A stretch of DNA of 64,000 bases from Lederbergia citri (GCF_018343625.1 NZ_JAGYPG010000002.1:1283280-1347279); one strand, 5' to 3'. Shown: positions 9,285 to 17,966, counted from the stretch's first letter. Notes: generated from the letters alone by a model not told the origin. Numbers and translations: made by a program.

Positions 9285-10141
9285 ACCCCTAATCTACTAT
9301 TTTGAATTACCCAGTTGCGAATCTCATTAGCGACTTCTTTAGGATTATCCCAATGAACTATATGGTTAGTGTCTTCCATTGAAACAATTGTGACATCATG
9401 AATATTCTGTTTTAATGTGGTTATTCCAGCTACTCTAGCTTCAGTTAACTCTTTTGGTAGAGTTGCGTAGATTAAAATCAGGGGTGATTTTATGTAAGGA
9501 TAAGCAGTTTTAAAGCTTTCTTTAAAAAAGGCTTTAATAATTGATAATACAGTAAACTTTGAACTAATAAGTTCATATTTTCCGCTATGATTGAAAAGTG
9601 TTGCTACCATTAGTTCAATTTTTTCATTCCATCGTTTTGTAAATTGTTGATACTCCCTTAACACATCTTCCCAATTGTGGAAGACTGAAGAATGGTCCAT
9701 GTAATGATTCCAACCTTCATATACTTTCGAAAAGGTCATATCCTCCTGGAAATCTGGAAATGTATAGCCACCGTCGAGTAAGATAACTCCATTAATTTTT
9801 TCGGGATACTTTTTAGCATAATGTAATGCAATATCAGCACCCCAGGAATGGCCCAAAATATAAAATGGTTCTTTTAATACTTGCTGAAATACATGGTCAT
9901 ACCATTGGGCAATGTTTGAAAATAGATAGTCGTCTTCATTTACAAAAGAAGGTGTCCCTCCGTGCCCTGGATTATCAAAAGACAATACATGATATTGTTC
10001 TTCTAGATATTCAGCCAACTCAAAGAAAGCTGCACCACTATTCCCTAGTCCGTGTAAACAAACGATGGTTGGCTTGTTATGCTTTCCCCATTCATAAAAA
10101 TGAACATTTACATCTTCGATCTTTAGATTAAAACCCTTCAT
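9281..10141 (-). CDS. Alpha/beta hydrolase
   Basis: A 286-residue alpha/beta-hydrolase fold enzyme. HGLGNSG (30-36) forms the oxyanion loop, FDNPGHGGTP (55-64) is the usual strand-4 motif, GHSWG (97-101) is the nucleophile elbow with Ser99, and the catalytic His is likely in DTNHIVHWDNP near residue 262. The length is normal and there is no signal peptide, so it is cytoplasmic. The ATG at 10141 follows a run of seven G that can act as the ribosome binding site. It is the first gene of a two-gene operon with the small membrane protein. Substrate unknown. Confidence 0.85.
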   Translation of the reverse strand: MKGFNLKIEDVNVHFYEWGKHNKPTIVCLHGLGNSGAAFFELAEYLEEQYHVLSFDNPGHGGTPSFVNEDDYLFSNIAQWYDHVFQQVLKEPFYILGHSWGADIALHYAKKYPEKINGVILLDGGYTFPDFQEDMTFSKVYEGWNHYMDHSSVFHNWEDVLREYQQFTKRWNEKIELMVATLFNHSGKYELISSKFTVLSIIKAFFKESFKTAYPYIKSPLILIYATLPKELTEARVAGITTLKQNIHDVTIVSMEDTNHIVHWDNPKEVANEIRNWVIQNSRLGV

Positions 10142-10461
10142 ATTACCCCCCCATTTCGGGATTAAGTGTACTTGCTTATTTCTTCAAATCTTAACTATAT
10201 TCCTTCTTTATTTAAACTCCTCGTTCATCGAATAATAAATGCAATGCCTATTTAGCAGCATACTCTTGCACTCCTGCACCCATATAGTTACAAACTATTA
10301 TTATTTAATACTTCCCTTATCCACCAACTGGTAATTTACCTAGTTGGCTATTTGCTCTAATTGATAGACATAACCAAACTCTTCAAATTCTCTAATTGAT
10401 GCCGCGGAAGAAACCATTCTATTCATTTAGCTACTGTTTAAAAAATTATCAAATAAATAAA
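10142..10461. other. Intergenic region, little seen
   Basis: No gene supported. A weak hairpin (CCAACT 10324-10329 with AGTTGG 10342-10347) is present; the rest is AT-rich. Confidence 0.35.
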
Positions 10462-10489
10462 AACGCTGGAATGTCAATATCCCAGCGTT
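10450..10489 (-). terminator. Terminator of the membrane protein gene at 10528
   Basis: AACGCTGG (10462-10469) pairs with CCAGCGTT (10482-10489); on the minus strand a T-rich run (TTTTTATTTATTT) follows. Confidence 0.85.
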
Positions 10490-10527
10490 CATTTTATTTA
10501 TTATAAAACAGGTATTGTACCACGTTT

Positions 10528-11115
10528 TTAACTTGGTGATATGGCAGTATCTCTTCTGTAAAGACTTACACCAAGATAAACAAGTGCTAAGCCAAGTATT
10601 AGAGAACTTAATGGGATTCCTGCTACTGGTACAAACTCAAATAATGGTGATACTGCAAGAACTAAACCACCAAGTAAAGGAAGTTTTTTTGACTTCATTA
10701 TATTAATTCCAATTAAGATTACACCTATAGCATATACAAGAAAAGAAACGACCAGCCCTACTATTGATTCGGGAGGAGCTGATAACACATCCGGGGCTAC
10801 TTTATTGATGTAGGGGTTAATATATAAACCAAGATACTTTGCTCCAAGTGAAAGTGTTGTACCTGTTATCCCAATAATAAAACTAAAAGTAAGAAACTTC
10901 CCGCTCGAATTTAAATGATATAAATAAAGACCGATTAATGCAAAAAGAAATAATGTTGTTCCGAAATATTCAATGTAAATTGGGATATAATAATGAGCCG
11001 AGCTATAGTCTCTTTCGAAATAACCAAATGTAAAAAGAACCCAAGCCATAAGAAGTAAAATACCGGATAGTAATGTTAACACACTGTACAGTTTAAAACT
11101 TTTTAAACCGGACAT
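10528..11115 (-). CDS. Six-helix membrane protein of unknown function
   Basis: A 195-residue integral membrane protein with helices at about 8-29, 48-67, 73-93, 117-138, 145-158 and 164-185. The last part, PVAGIPLSSLILGLALVYLG, is typical of small uncharacterised Bacillus membrane proteins. An AGGGGG site lies before the ATG at 11115. It is monocistronic with its own terminator. It resembles in size and layout the proteins at 41503, 42279 and 50933, but sequence kinship to them is not clear. No function assigned. Confidence 0.65.
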   Translation of the reverse strand: MSGLKSFKLYSVLTLLSGILLLMAWVLFTFGYFERDYSSAHYYIPIYIEYFGTTLFLFALIGLYLYHLNSSGKFLTFSFIIGITGTTLSLGAKYLGLYINPYINKVAPDVLSAPPESIVGLVVSFLVYAIGVILIGINIMKSKKLPLLGGLVLAVSPLFEFVPVAGIPLSSLILGLALVYLGVSLYRRDTAISPS

Positions 11116-11643
11116 CTGTTTTCCCCCTTTTGATAATACCTGAGCTAATATATGTTCAAAAAAATTTGGTTATTACTCAAGGTGCATAAATATTACATTA
11201 ATAAATTTGCTCTGAAAGACAGATCCTCCTATAATTACAAATTTGCCTTCATCCACGGCATTTTAATAAGAAAACCTGATACTTTTCAAAAAACGGCCTC
11301 TATTTGTGATACGGTCCACGCGCTGCCCACTAACTGCGATCATTCGTGTAAATTAATTCTAAATCAAGTTGAATTCCTCATATAGTAAAAATATATTGAA
11401 TGCCGTTGCTTAATGAAGCTGGTTTCCAACTCGTGACAAAATTCTTCTCTGCCTACCAATTCGGTGGTTGGGCTGCCGAGTTTAAACCTACCTCCAGTGA
11501 ATAAACTCCATAACAACAATTCCTTCTTAACGAAGCCTCATATACCCGCAATTTTATATTATAAGTTGAGTTATCAGTTATAAAAAACAAGCCATTTTCA
11601 TACATTGTGCTTGTAATACTACATTTTGAAGGAGTGATTTTAA
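11116..11643. other. Intergenic region of about 530 bases
   Basis: The stretch lies between divergent genes. A 34-codon frame at 11400-11504 has a protein-like look (MPLLNEAGFQLVTKFFSAY, ending in TSSE) but no ribosome binding site; it may be a gene remnant. Nothing else is recognised. Confidence 0.35.
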
Positions 11644-12468
11644 ATGGAGGAAGTTTCACCCAAACGCCCTAATAAACGTTGGAAATCAATTTTATTTATT
11701 GTTTTCGGTTCATTATTTGCGCTTGGCGGATTAATCATACTTGAATCATTACAAGAAGGATTAATGCCATGGGTTACGATTGGATGTCCAGGTTGTGCTT
11801 CGGATTCTGCATATAACTTAGAGAATTATCGCTGGTTTGGTGCGGAACATGGAGCTCTTGTGGGCATACTGTTTAGCGGCAGCTTGATTACTTTGCTTTG
11901 GAAATCATGGATGAAACCTCTATTGCTGCAGTTTTATATCTTAGGTCATATTATTTTCATCGGAGCCTTTTTTTTAATTGGAACTGAAAATCCAGACGCA
12001 GCACCCTTTCTTGAACTTATTTTTTTAGTCCCTCTTCTAATACTGGCATTAACTTACCCCGGAACAAATGTATGGAAAAATATATTTAAAAAAGCCGACT
12101 ATCATCGTCCATTACTCCTTCTAACTGTAATTGCCTTTATTTTAATGGCCCCTACAACTTGGAATCAGCTTCATTCCCAACTTAATGTAGTCAGTGAATT
12201 TGCACAGTTTAATAGATGGGCTGAAAGTGTTCAGCTTTTCTTAATTATGATTCTGGCCAGCGTGTTAGCTTCAACCCGAAAACCGGGATGGAAAGAACTA
12301 ACTTTCCTTATAGGGTTAGCATATCTTTATTTGGGGGCAGCAGCCATTACAGTGCCGGATCAGGAGGGCAGCTGGGGAATTTATGGCGGCATTTTATCTA
12401 TTTTAGGAGGAATTGGTTATATCGGTATTGCTACAAATAAATTTGAGCGCAAAGGGAGAACATCATAA
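11644..12468 (+). CDS. Membrane protein with a GCPGCA motif, function unknown
   Basis: A 274-residue protein with about seven helices (about 15-33, 73-89, 95-118, 124-140, 155-172, 194-209, 219-265). Between helix 1 and 2 an external-looking loop carries GCPGCASDS, a pair of cysteines two residues apart that could bind metal or form a disulfide. The tail is basic. The ATG at 11644 has an AGGAG site about 10 bases upstream. A terminator follows at 12528, so the gene is probably transcribed alone. No family was recognised. Confidence 0.65.
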   Translation: MEEVSPKRPNKRWKSILFIVFGSLFALGGLIILESLQEGLMPWVTIGCPGCASDSAYNLENYRWFGAEHGALVGILFSGSLITLLWKSWMKPLLLQFYILGHIIFIGAFFLIGTENPDAAPFLELIFLVPLLILALTYPGTNVWKNIFKKADYHRPLLLLTVIAFILMAPTTWNQLHSQLNVVSEFAQFNRWAESVQLFLIMILASVLASTRKPGWKELTFLIGLAYLYLGAAAITVPDQEGSWGIYGGILSILGGIGYIGIATNKFERKGRTS

Positions 12469-12527
12469 CAATTAGCAAAATTTCCTCTTTGATTCCCCGT
12501 ATTTTTAGAAAAAATTTCTTTAATTAA

Positions 12528-12560
12528 GCAAATTCCTTGATATAAGGAATTCGCTTTTTT
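12528..12560 (+). terminator. Terminator after the gene ending at 12468
   Basis: GCAAATTCCTT (12528-12538) pairs with AAGGAATTCGC (12544-12554) with one mismatch and a 5-base loop, followed by TTTTTT. Confidence 0.85.
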
Positions 12561-12684
12561 GTTTCTGTATCATTAATTTATATACCAGCTAGTATAGTGA
12601 AACGGTCTTTTTTTATTTTAGATTTTTATTGTGATTTATCTAGAAATCAAGTACCGATTTTATTAATTTCTCAATAGACAGATG

Positions 12685-12712
12685 GAAGCTACGTTTCTTA
12701 GCTTCTTTTTTT
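12685..12712 (+). terminator. Orphan terminator-like hairpin before the amine-oxidase-like gene
   Basis: GAAGCTA (12685-12691) pairs with TAGCTTC (12699-12705) with a 7-base loop and is followed by TTTTTTT. No gene ends just before it, because the preceding gene already has its own terminator at 12528. It could end a short leader or small RNA, or be left over from a lost gene. Confidence 0.6.
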
Positions 12713-12829
12713 GCATGTGGATTGAGGAAAAGCTTTTAAAATAGGTAAACAAACGGTTTCTTCTCACATCTTATTAACATATGATGCTAGAAGAGTTGTA
12801 ATAAAAAAGTATAATTGGAGAGTGATTCA

Positions 12830-14464
12830 ATGGGATTAAGTCGAGAACCTATTATAGAAGTAGATTCATTTGGTCTGGACCAAGAAACAATAAAAAAATT
12901 AAAAAGCATCTGTAGCAATCATCCTTCTATCCAATCATATTTACAGGGAACCAGGCATCTGTTGCTTTCGTTGGAATTACTTCATCCTGAGGATATTCCC
13001 GGAAACCAATTAATAAACAGCCCAAAAAATTCCCAACCTAGACACCCCAGTGATTTTCTAGCCACATACTATGACTACACCAACAATCGAACAGTAATAG
13101 CTACTGGACCGATTAATAATCCAGAAAACCTCAAAGCCTCTCAATTAGATATTCAGCCATTGCCAAGTACTGAGGAATTCGAGTTAGCGGTAAATATTGT
13201 TCGAGATCATCCTGAGCTTGGCAACTTCATTCAAGAAAATCTTGTACGTCCCTACAGAGCAATGCCAGCGATCATCGATACAGAGGTTCGAAACGGATGT
13301 ATTGAAAGGACCCTTGCGGTTGGACTTCTTCCTGTTGAGGAGGATCAAGAAGTTAACAGAGAGCTATTACATCAGATTGTCGGAGTTAATATGATTAGAC
13401 GTGAAGCAATTATATATGAAACGGGTGCACCGCCATCTTCTACAGCAAGTGTTCACATTTGTCAACCACCGCCTGATGCGCATCAACCTACAGTAAGAAG
13501 AGGAACTGCCGGACAAGCTCAAATTAGAGTGTCGAAAGGTGGTAAGGAGATTTGGAGCTTCCTCGCAGTGAGACCAGCTGCTTCTTCAGGTATAGTTGGT
13601 TCAGGGATCGAACTTCGAGATGTATTTTATCGAGGTAAAAAAGTATTATCCCGTGCTCATGTACCAATCCTGAATGTCCGTTACGTGAATGATGTTTGTG
13701 GTCCTTACCGTGATTGGCAGTGGCAGGAAGGAAGGATCGAAGCAATTGGAACAGATATTGCACCCGGATTTCGTATGTGCTCCACCCCTGCACGAACCAT
13801 TCTTGATAATGGTACGGATACCGGTAACTTTCTTGGTGTAGGGATTTATACTAAAGGGGAAGAAATGGTATTGGTAAGTGAAATGGAAGCCGGCTGGTAT
13901 CGATATATCAGTGAATGGCGTTTCCACAACGATGGTACTATTCGGCCACGTTTTGGCTTTAGTGCAGTAGCCAATTCTTGTACATGCAACCCTCATATTC
14001 ACCACGCATATTGGAGATTTGATTTTGATATTCGAGAAGCTGATAATAACTTTATACAAGAGATTAACGACCAGATTAGTACTGGAACTTCAAACTTTCG
14101 AACGATTAATTATGAAATCAAAAGAACGCGTGACAATTTTCATAATAGAAAATGGCTAGTTTCAAACAAACTAACAGGTGAAGGATATTATTTGATCCCT
14201 GGTAAGAACGATGGTAAAGCAGATAGTTTTGGGGTTGGAGATGTATGGCTTCTTCGCTACCATAATAATGAATTAGACGATGGACAGGGTTTTACTACAA
14301 ATATAAATAAAGCTAGAGCTAATATAGACAAATTCGTAAATAGTGAGAATATTAATGGGAAAGATATAGTAGTTTGGTACTCTGCACATTTCATACATGA
14401 TGAATCAAGTGGAGAAGAAGTTCCGCACATACTTGGACCAGAACTAAAACCTCGAAACTGGTAG
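12830..14464 (+). CDS. Copper amine oxidase-like protein with altered cofactor motif
   Basis: A 544-residue cytoplasmic protein (no signal peptide). The C-terminal 350 residues look like the catalytic domain of copper/TPQ amine oxidases. Asp330 in TDTGNFLG matches the catalytic base region; MVLVSEMEAGWYRYISEW (346-363) matches the TPQ-tyrosine segment with Tyr357 in the cofactor position; PHIHHAYWRFDFD (388-400) gives the first two copper histidines (389, 391), and DIVVWYSAHFIH (512-523) the third (His523). The usual Asn-Tyr-Asp/Glu motif reads Trp-Tyr-Arg here, so cofactor formation is uncertain. The N-terminal domain is shorter than usual (full enzymes are about 640 or more). ATG 12830 is preferred over TTG 12815 because GGAGAG lies 7 bases before it. 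Family alignment is from memory and needs a profile search. Confidence 0.7.
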   Translation: MGLSREPIIEVDSFGLDQETIKKLKSICSNHPSIQSYLQGTRHLLLSLELLHPEDIPGNQLINSPKNSQPRHPSDFLATYYDYTNNRTVIATGPINNPENLKASQLDIQPLPSTEEFELAVNIVRDHPELGNFIQENLVRPYRAMPAIIDTEVRNGCIERTLAVGLLPVEEDQEVNRELLHQIVGVNMIRREAIIYETGAPPSSTASVHICQPPPDAHQPTVRRGTAGQAQIRVSKGGKEIWSFLAVRPAASSGIVGSGIELRDVFYRGKKVLSRAHVPILNVRYVNDVCGPYRDWQWQEGRIEAIGTDIAPGFRMCSTPARTILDNGTDTGNFLGVGIYTKGEEMVLVSEMEAGWYRYISEWRFHNDGTIRPRFGFSAVANSCTCNPHIHHAYWRFDFDIREADNNFIQEINDQISTGTSNFRTINYEIKRTRDNFHNRKWLVSNKLTGEGYYLIPGKNDGKADSFGVGDVWLLRYHNNELDDGQGFTTNINKARANIDKFVNSENINGKDIVVWYSAHFIHDESSGEEVPHILGPELKPRNW

Positions 14465-14500
14465 TGTTCATTAATAATCTGATAGAAAAATAGTAAAAAA

Positions 14501-14532
14501 GAGACAGTTAGCTACAACTGCCTCTTTTTTTA
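14501..14532 (+). terminator. Terminator after the amine-oxidase-like gene
   Basis: GAGACAGTT (14501-14509) pairs with AACTGCCTC (14516-14524) with one mismatch, followed by eight T. Confidence 0.85.
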
Positions 14533-14603
14533 ATTAGATTGAACTTGCTTCGTTAATCCTATAATGAGGGATAACTAATTAAGAAAAATTGGAAACCTAA
14601 ACT

Positions 14604-14840
14604 TTGAAAGAGTTTAGCCCTTTTAGGTATTTCATTGACCGCATGAAGTCCATTATCTATCTTTTTCGCAAGACTGTAGTGCTACACCAACGCCCTCGTC
14701 TAATTGAAGAACATGAAGAGATTTATGAAGCTATTAAAGCAAGAGATGGTCAGGCAGCTAAACAGCTGATGGAAAATCATCTTCAAGCAGATTTGGATTT
14801 TTGCTTGCACATTTTAAGCAGTACAAATTACAAATCATAA
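14604..14840 (+). pseudogene. GntR/FadR-type regulator remnant (end of the FCD ligand domain)
   Basis: About 78 codons resembling only the last helices of a GntR-family FCD ligand-binding domain: HQRPRLIEEHEEIYEAIKAR, followed by DGQAAKQLMENHLQADLDF. FadR/GntR proteins end with this H..I..AI..RD...A...M..HL pattern. The winged-helix DNA-binding part (about 140 codons) is absent, no ribosome binding site precedes the fragment, and the frame opens with TTG by chance. It is best read as the tail of a deleted regulator; whether it once controlled a neighbour cannot be told. Confidence 0.65.
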
Positions 14841-14880
14841 GAATGGATTTCTGATTCAGCCATACATTTTTATGAATTAT

Positions 14881-14911
14881 AAAAGTAGGGCACCCACTTA
14901 CGTGGATGCCC
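14881..14911 (-). terminator. Terminator of the catDE-like operon
   Basis: GGGCACCCAC (14888-14897) pairs with GTGGATGCCC (14902-14911) with one mismatch; the minus strand continues CTACTTTT. It lies 13 bases after the last gene of the operon. Confidence 0.8.
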
Positions 14912-14923
14912 GTTATATATTTC

Positions 14924-15532
14924 TTATCGTAGTGTTTTTAATACGCTGCTCCAAGCAACAACTTCTTCCAACATCGCATTTACATTATCGAGATGTATCT
15001 CTTGTGGTTTAAACTCCGATCCATTTTCAAAATCGGTAAATAGACTTAAAGTTGGATGCGTGCGAACATCTGCAACTTTCTGTTCTGCAAGAATACCTCG
15101 TAAATGTTCAGCTGCACGAGCACCGCCAGTAGAACCATAACTTACGATACCAGCTGCTTTGTCGTACCAAACTTCACGGGCGAAATCGATGGCGTTTTTT
15201 AACACACCAGTAATACTGTGATTGTATTCTTGAACAATGAATACAAACCCATCAAGGCTTGCCAGTTTCGCATTCCAAGCAGCAATACCTGGCTCCGTTC
15301 CATCTGTTGTTCCTAAAAACGGAAGATTAAAGTCAGCAATGTCTACTATTTCATAATTTGCATCTCCGCGTTTGTCAGCAATTCCTTTTACCCATTCTCC
15401 TACTTGTGGGCTGACACGTCCTTGACGAGTGCTTCCTAAGATAATTCCAATGTTTAATTTTTCATTTGTCATTGTTTCTTCTTCATTGGTTTGTTTACCA
15501 AATAGTTTTTCTAATAAACCCATACCTATCAT
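14924..15532 (-). CDS. NADPH-dependent FMN reductase (azobenzene/quinone reductase-like)
   Basis: A 202-residue flavodoxin-fold protein. The FMN phosphate loop is GIILGSTRQGRVS (29-41), and VQEYNHSITGVLKNAIDF (about 99-116) is the typical strand-3 loop of NADPH-dependent FMN reductases. It probably reduces quinones or supplies reduced flavin in the cytoplasm, which fits its place as the last gene of a quinone/catechol detoxification operon. The 20-residue N-terminal extension before MTNEKLNIG is unusual; ATG 15532 lies almost on the AGGG site, so ATG 15523 (MGLLEKLFG) with better spacing is equally likely. A paralogue without the extension is at 22256. Confidence 0.82.
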   Translation of the reverse strand: MIGMGLLEKLFGKQTNEEETMTNEKLNIGIILGSTRQGRVSPQVGEWVKGIADKRGDANYEIVDIADFNLPFLGTTDGTEPGIAAWNAKLASLDGFVFIVQEYNHSITGVLKNAIDFAREVWYDKAAGIVSYGSTGGARAAEHLRGILAEQKVADVRTHPTLSLFTDFENGSEFKPQEIHLDNVNAMLEEVVAWSSVLKTLR

Positions 15533-15544
15533 CCCTATAAAAAG

Positions 15545-16606
15545 TTATTTACCTGTTTCTCTTTTAACGATTGGAGCAATTTCCGTTGCTAACAATTCGA
15601 TGCCTTTTGCTACATTTTCAAACGGTTGTCCACCTATATCTAACTGGGCCAAGAAACGTTGGTGCCCAAAGAGTTCGTATTGCTTAAGGATCTTTTCGAT
15701 GACTTGCTGTGGACTTCCTACGAACAAAGCAGTATCTGGACTAGCCATTTGTTCAAAATCGGTCCTTGACATCCTTGTCCCCATTCCACGCTGACGGTTC
15801 ACATATTCCCAGTAATTGGAGTAATAAGGATAAAACTCGTCTTTTGCTTTTTGAGTTGTCTTAGCTAGATAAGAATGGCCTGTTACACCAACCTTGAATG
15901 TTTCTGGTGCATGTCCAGCTTCTATTCCAGCTTGTCGATAAAGATCGACAAGTGGCTTAAAACGTCTTGGATTACCACCTAAGATAGCTAAAGCCATTCC
16001 CACCCCGAATCTTCCAGCACGAACGGCACTCTCAGGTGTACCCCCTACTCCAATCCAAATAGGTAACTTTTCTTGTACAGGTCTTGGGGCAATTTCAGCA
16101 TTCCTTAAAGAAGAACGGAACTTCCCCGACCATGTGACGGACTCATTTTGGGTCAGTTGTAATAGAAGTTCCATATGTTCTTCAAACAAATCATCATAAT
16201 CGTTTGTACTATAACCGAAAAGAGGAAATGATTCTATAAATGCCCCTCTACCAGCCAGTATTTCGGCGCGACCATCCGAAAGTAAATCCAATGTAGCAAA
16301 ATCTTCAAATAGGCGAACAGGGTCAAGTGTACTTAAAACACTCGTTGTACTTGTTAATCTTATTTGTTTTGTTACTTGTGCAATAGCAGCCAATATAACC
16401 GCAGGAGAAGAAGAAGCATAATCCAGACGATGATGTTCTCCTACTCCAAATACATCTAATCCTGCCTCATCAGCTAATTTTGCAGCTTGAATGATTTCTT
16501 TTACTCTTTCCTTAGCCGTTATCGTCTTTCCTGTCAGAGGGTTCGGACCAATATCGGCAAGTGTGTAAATACCAATTTCAATACCAGTACTTTTTTTAGC
16601 AACCAA
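15545..16606 (-). CDS. LLM class flavin-dependent oxidoreductase
   Basis: A 353-residue luciferase-like (LLM) monooxygenase fold protein. It starts with IEIGIYTLADIGPNP, carries the conserved GEHHR segment after GLDVFGVG, and the SVLSTLDPVRLFEDFATLDLLSDGRAE block and GGTPESAVRAGRFG typical of the F420/FMN luciferase-like family. The frame opens at a GTG at 16621, but the GGGAGG site lies inside that stretch and stands 7 bases before a TTG at 16606, which is therefore the better start. It lies 16 bases past the dioxygenase gene and 12 before the FMN reductase gene: together they could form a two-component oxygenase, the reductase supplying reduced FMN. This partnership is inferred. Confidence 0.85.
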   Translation of the reverse strand: MVAKKSTGIEIGIYTLADIGPNPLTGKTITAKERVKEIIQAAKLADEAGLDVFGVGEHHRLDYASSSPAVILAAIAQVTKQIRLTSTTSVLSTLDPVRLFEDFATLDLLSDGRAEILAGRGAFIESFPLFGYSTNDYDDLFEEHMELLLQLTQNESVTWSGKFRSSLRNAEIAPRPVQEKLPIWIGVGGTPESAVRAGRFGVGMALAILGGNPRRFKPLVDLYRQAGIEAGHAPETFKVGVTGHSYLAKTTQKAKDEFYPYYSNYWEYVNRQRGMGTRMSRTDFEQMASPDTALFVGSPQQVIEKILKQYELFGHQRFLAQLDIGGQPFENVAKGIELLATEIAPIVKRETGK

Positions 16607-16622
16607 TCCGATACCTCCCACT

Positions 16623-17474
16623 TTATATTGTTAGCTCAATACGATTTCCAGAAGGATCAAAGGTGACAAAATGGTTATCTTCTTCTAATACCTCCGCACC
16701 AATTTGCTTCAAATTCGTTACTACTTGTTTACGCGCTCCTTCATTATCAAAAACGAGCGTATACGATTCTAGACCTACACTATTTTTGGCAGGAGCTTTT
16801 GCCCCTACGCCATTCCATGTATTGACCCCTACATGATGGTGATATTTTCCGTAGGAAAGGAATAAGGCCTGCTCTCCAAAGCGATTAACTACGTCCATTC
16901 CCAGTCCTTTTACATAAAATTCTTCTGTCTTCTGTAGTTCTGACACGTGTAAATGAATATGACCCATTACTGTTTCAGCAGGCATTCTTTTCCAAGGCGT
17001 ATCTGGTGTAGCATGCTTTAGCAAACTTTCAAAATCTAATGGATCAACGGCCATATCCACTTCATCGACGTTCCAATTCCATTCAGAAGGAGTACGATCA
17101 CGATAAATTTCAATCTCATTTCCATCCGGATCTTTTAGGTACAATGCTTCACTAACAAGATGATCAGATGACCCAAAGCGAATTCCTTTATTCACTAAAT
17201 GAACTACAATATTGGCTAAAGTCGATTGATCCGGTAATAAAATTGCAAAATGATATAAACCAGTAGTTCTTCCCTGTTTTGGTATAACATCTTCAGGTTG
17301 TTCCAGTGATAAGATACTTGTTTTCCCATCAGTTGTTAGTTTTACTGTTGAAGAGGTTTGTTCTAAAATATCGAATCCCAGGACATCTTGATAAAATTTT
17401 ATTGAACGTTGTAAATTTTCTACTTTAATTCTGACATGCCCAACAAATGTGGTAGGCTTGTTGTGGAATCCCAT
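16623..17474 (-). CDS. catE: Ring-cleaving dioxygenase, catechol-2,3-dioxygenase type (CatE-like)
   Basis: A 283-residue extradiol-type dioxygenase built of two VOC (glyoxalase-like) modules. The first module has GHVRIKV and GLYHFAILLP with the end EIEIYRD; the second has GHIHLHV (metal His), HHHVGVNTW (second His) and the end NRIELTI (metal Glu). It opens catechol or related hydroquinone rings in the cytoplasm. ATG 17474 is chosen because AGGAGG lies 6 bases before it; the earlier in-frame ATG (17495) has no site. Length equals B. subtilis CatE (about 285). It follows a DoxX gene as in B. subtilis catDE, and the divergent regulator matches CatR, which supports the name. Confidence 0.82.
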   Translation of the reverse strand: MGFHNKPTTFVGHVRIKVENLQRSIKFYQDVLGFDILEQTSSTVKLTTDGKTSILSLEQPEDVIPKQGRTTGLYHFAILLPDQSTLANIVVHLVNKGIRFGSSDHLVSEALYLKDPDGNEIEIYRDRTPSEWNWNVDEVDMAVDPLDFESLLKHATPDTPWKRMPAETVMGHIHLHVSELQKTEEFYVKGLGMDVVNRFGEQALFLSYGKYHHHVGVNTWNGVGAKAPAKNSVGLESYTLVFDNEGARKQVVTNLKQIGAEVLEEDNHFVTFDPSGNRIELTI

Positions 17475-17498
17475 CTTAACCCTCCTAGAGTTCATTTT

Positions 17499-17894
17499 TT
17501 ATGATTGAAACAACTTTTGATCCAATGATAATTTTGACTTCTCAGCAAAAAGGAAATAAATTGATCCGGCTAGTAAAAGAAGGTCGAGTTCATATCCTGC
17601 CATTTGTCCATTGCCAAGAAAACCAACTGAAAGTTTTGCAGTAAAAATAGCCCCTATCATAATTAGTGCAAATAAAAAGGAAACAATTCGTGTTCCAAGC
17701 CCTAGAATTAATGCAATACCCCCCACTAACTCAACTAACGCAATAACATATGCCATAAATCCAGGAATTCCTAAACTATCAAAAAAGCCAACTGTATTTG
17801 AAATTCCACCTTGGAACTTTGATACCCCATGAATCAAGAACGTAAGTCCTACTATCGCTCTTAATATAAGTTTCCCAATTTCGTTTTTATTCAT
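17499..17894 (-). CDS. catD: DoxX family membrane protein (CatD-like)
   Basis: A 131-residue four-helix membrane protein. GKLILRAIVGLTFLIHGVSKF (helix 1 and the conserved HG.SKF), followed by PGFMAYVIALVELVGGIALILG, is the DoxX signature. DoxX proteins are found beside quinone- and thiol-stress enzymes, in B. subtilis as CatD with CatE and MhqP with MhqO. ATG 17894 lies 10 bases after GGAG; the upstream ATG at 17903 is directly against it. It is first in the four-gene operon, transcribed from the promoter at 17938-17966. Confidence 0.8.
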   Translation of the reverse strand: MNKNEIGKLILRAIVGLTFLIHGVSKFQGGISNTVGFFDSLGIPGFMAYVIALVELVGGIALILGLGTRIVSFLFALIMIGAIFTAKLSVGFLGNGQMAGYELDLLLLAGSIYFLFAEKSKLSLDQKLFQS

Positions 17895-17921
17895 TTTATC
17901 CATTCTCCTTTTTTAATTAGG

Positions 17922-17938
17922 TTACTTTACGTAAGTAA
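17922..17938. promoter_or_regulatory. Operator candidate for the CatR-like regulator
   Basis: TTACTT-N5-AAGTAA is a perfect 6-5-6 dyad at 17922-17938, with a TACGTA core. It abuts and overlaps by one base the -10 of the catD promoter on its downstream side, exactly where a repressor would block transcription. A second pair of the same half-sites (AAGTAA 17965-17970, TTACTT 17990-17995) lies further apart near the -35. Confidence 0.65.
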
Positions 17939-17966
17939 GTATATTTATATAATTATATAATGTCAA
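17938..17966 (-). promoter_or_regulatory. SigA promoter of the catDE-like operon
   Basis: On the minus strand, TTGACA (17966-17961), a 17-base spacer and TATACT (17943-17938): five to six of six matches in each hexamer and the ideal spacing. It lies 44 bases before the catD start and touches the operator dyad. Confidence 0.8.

Noticed and set aside
11400..11504. 34-codon frame with protein-like sequence (starts MPLLNEAGFQ, ends TSSE)
   Set aside because: No ribosome binding site, closed just upstream in frame, no recognised family; could be a remnant but the evidence is too thin for a call.
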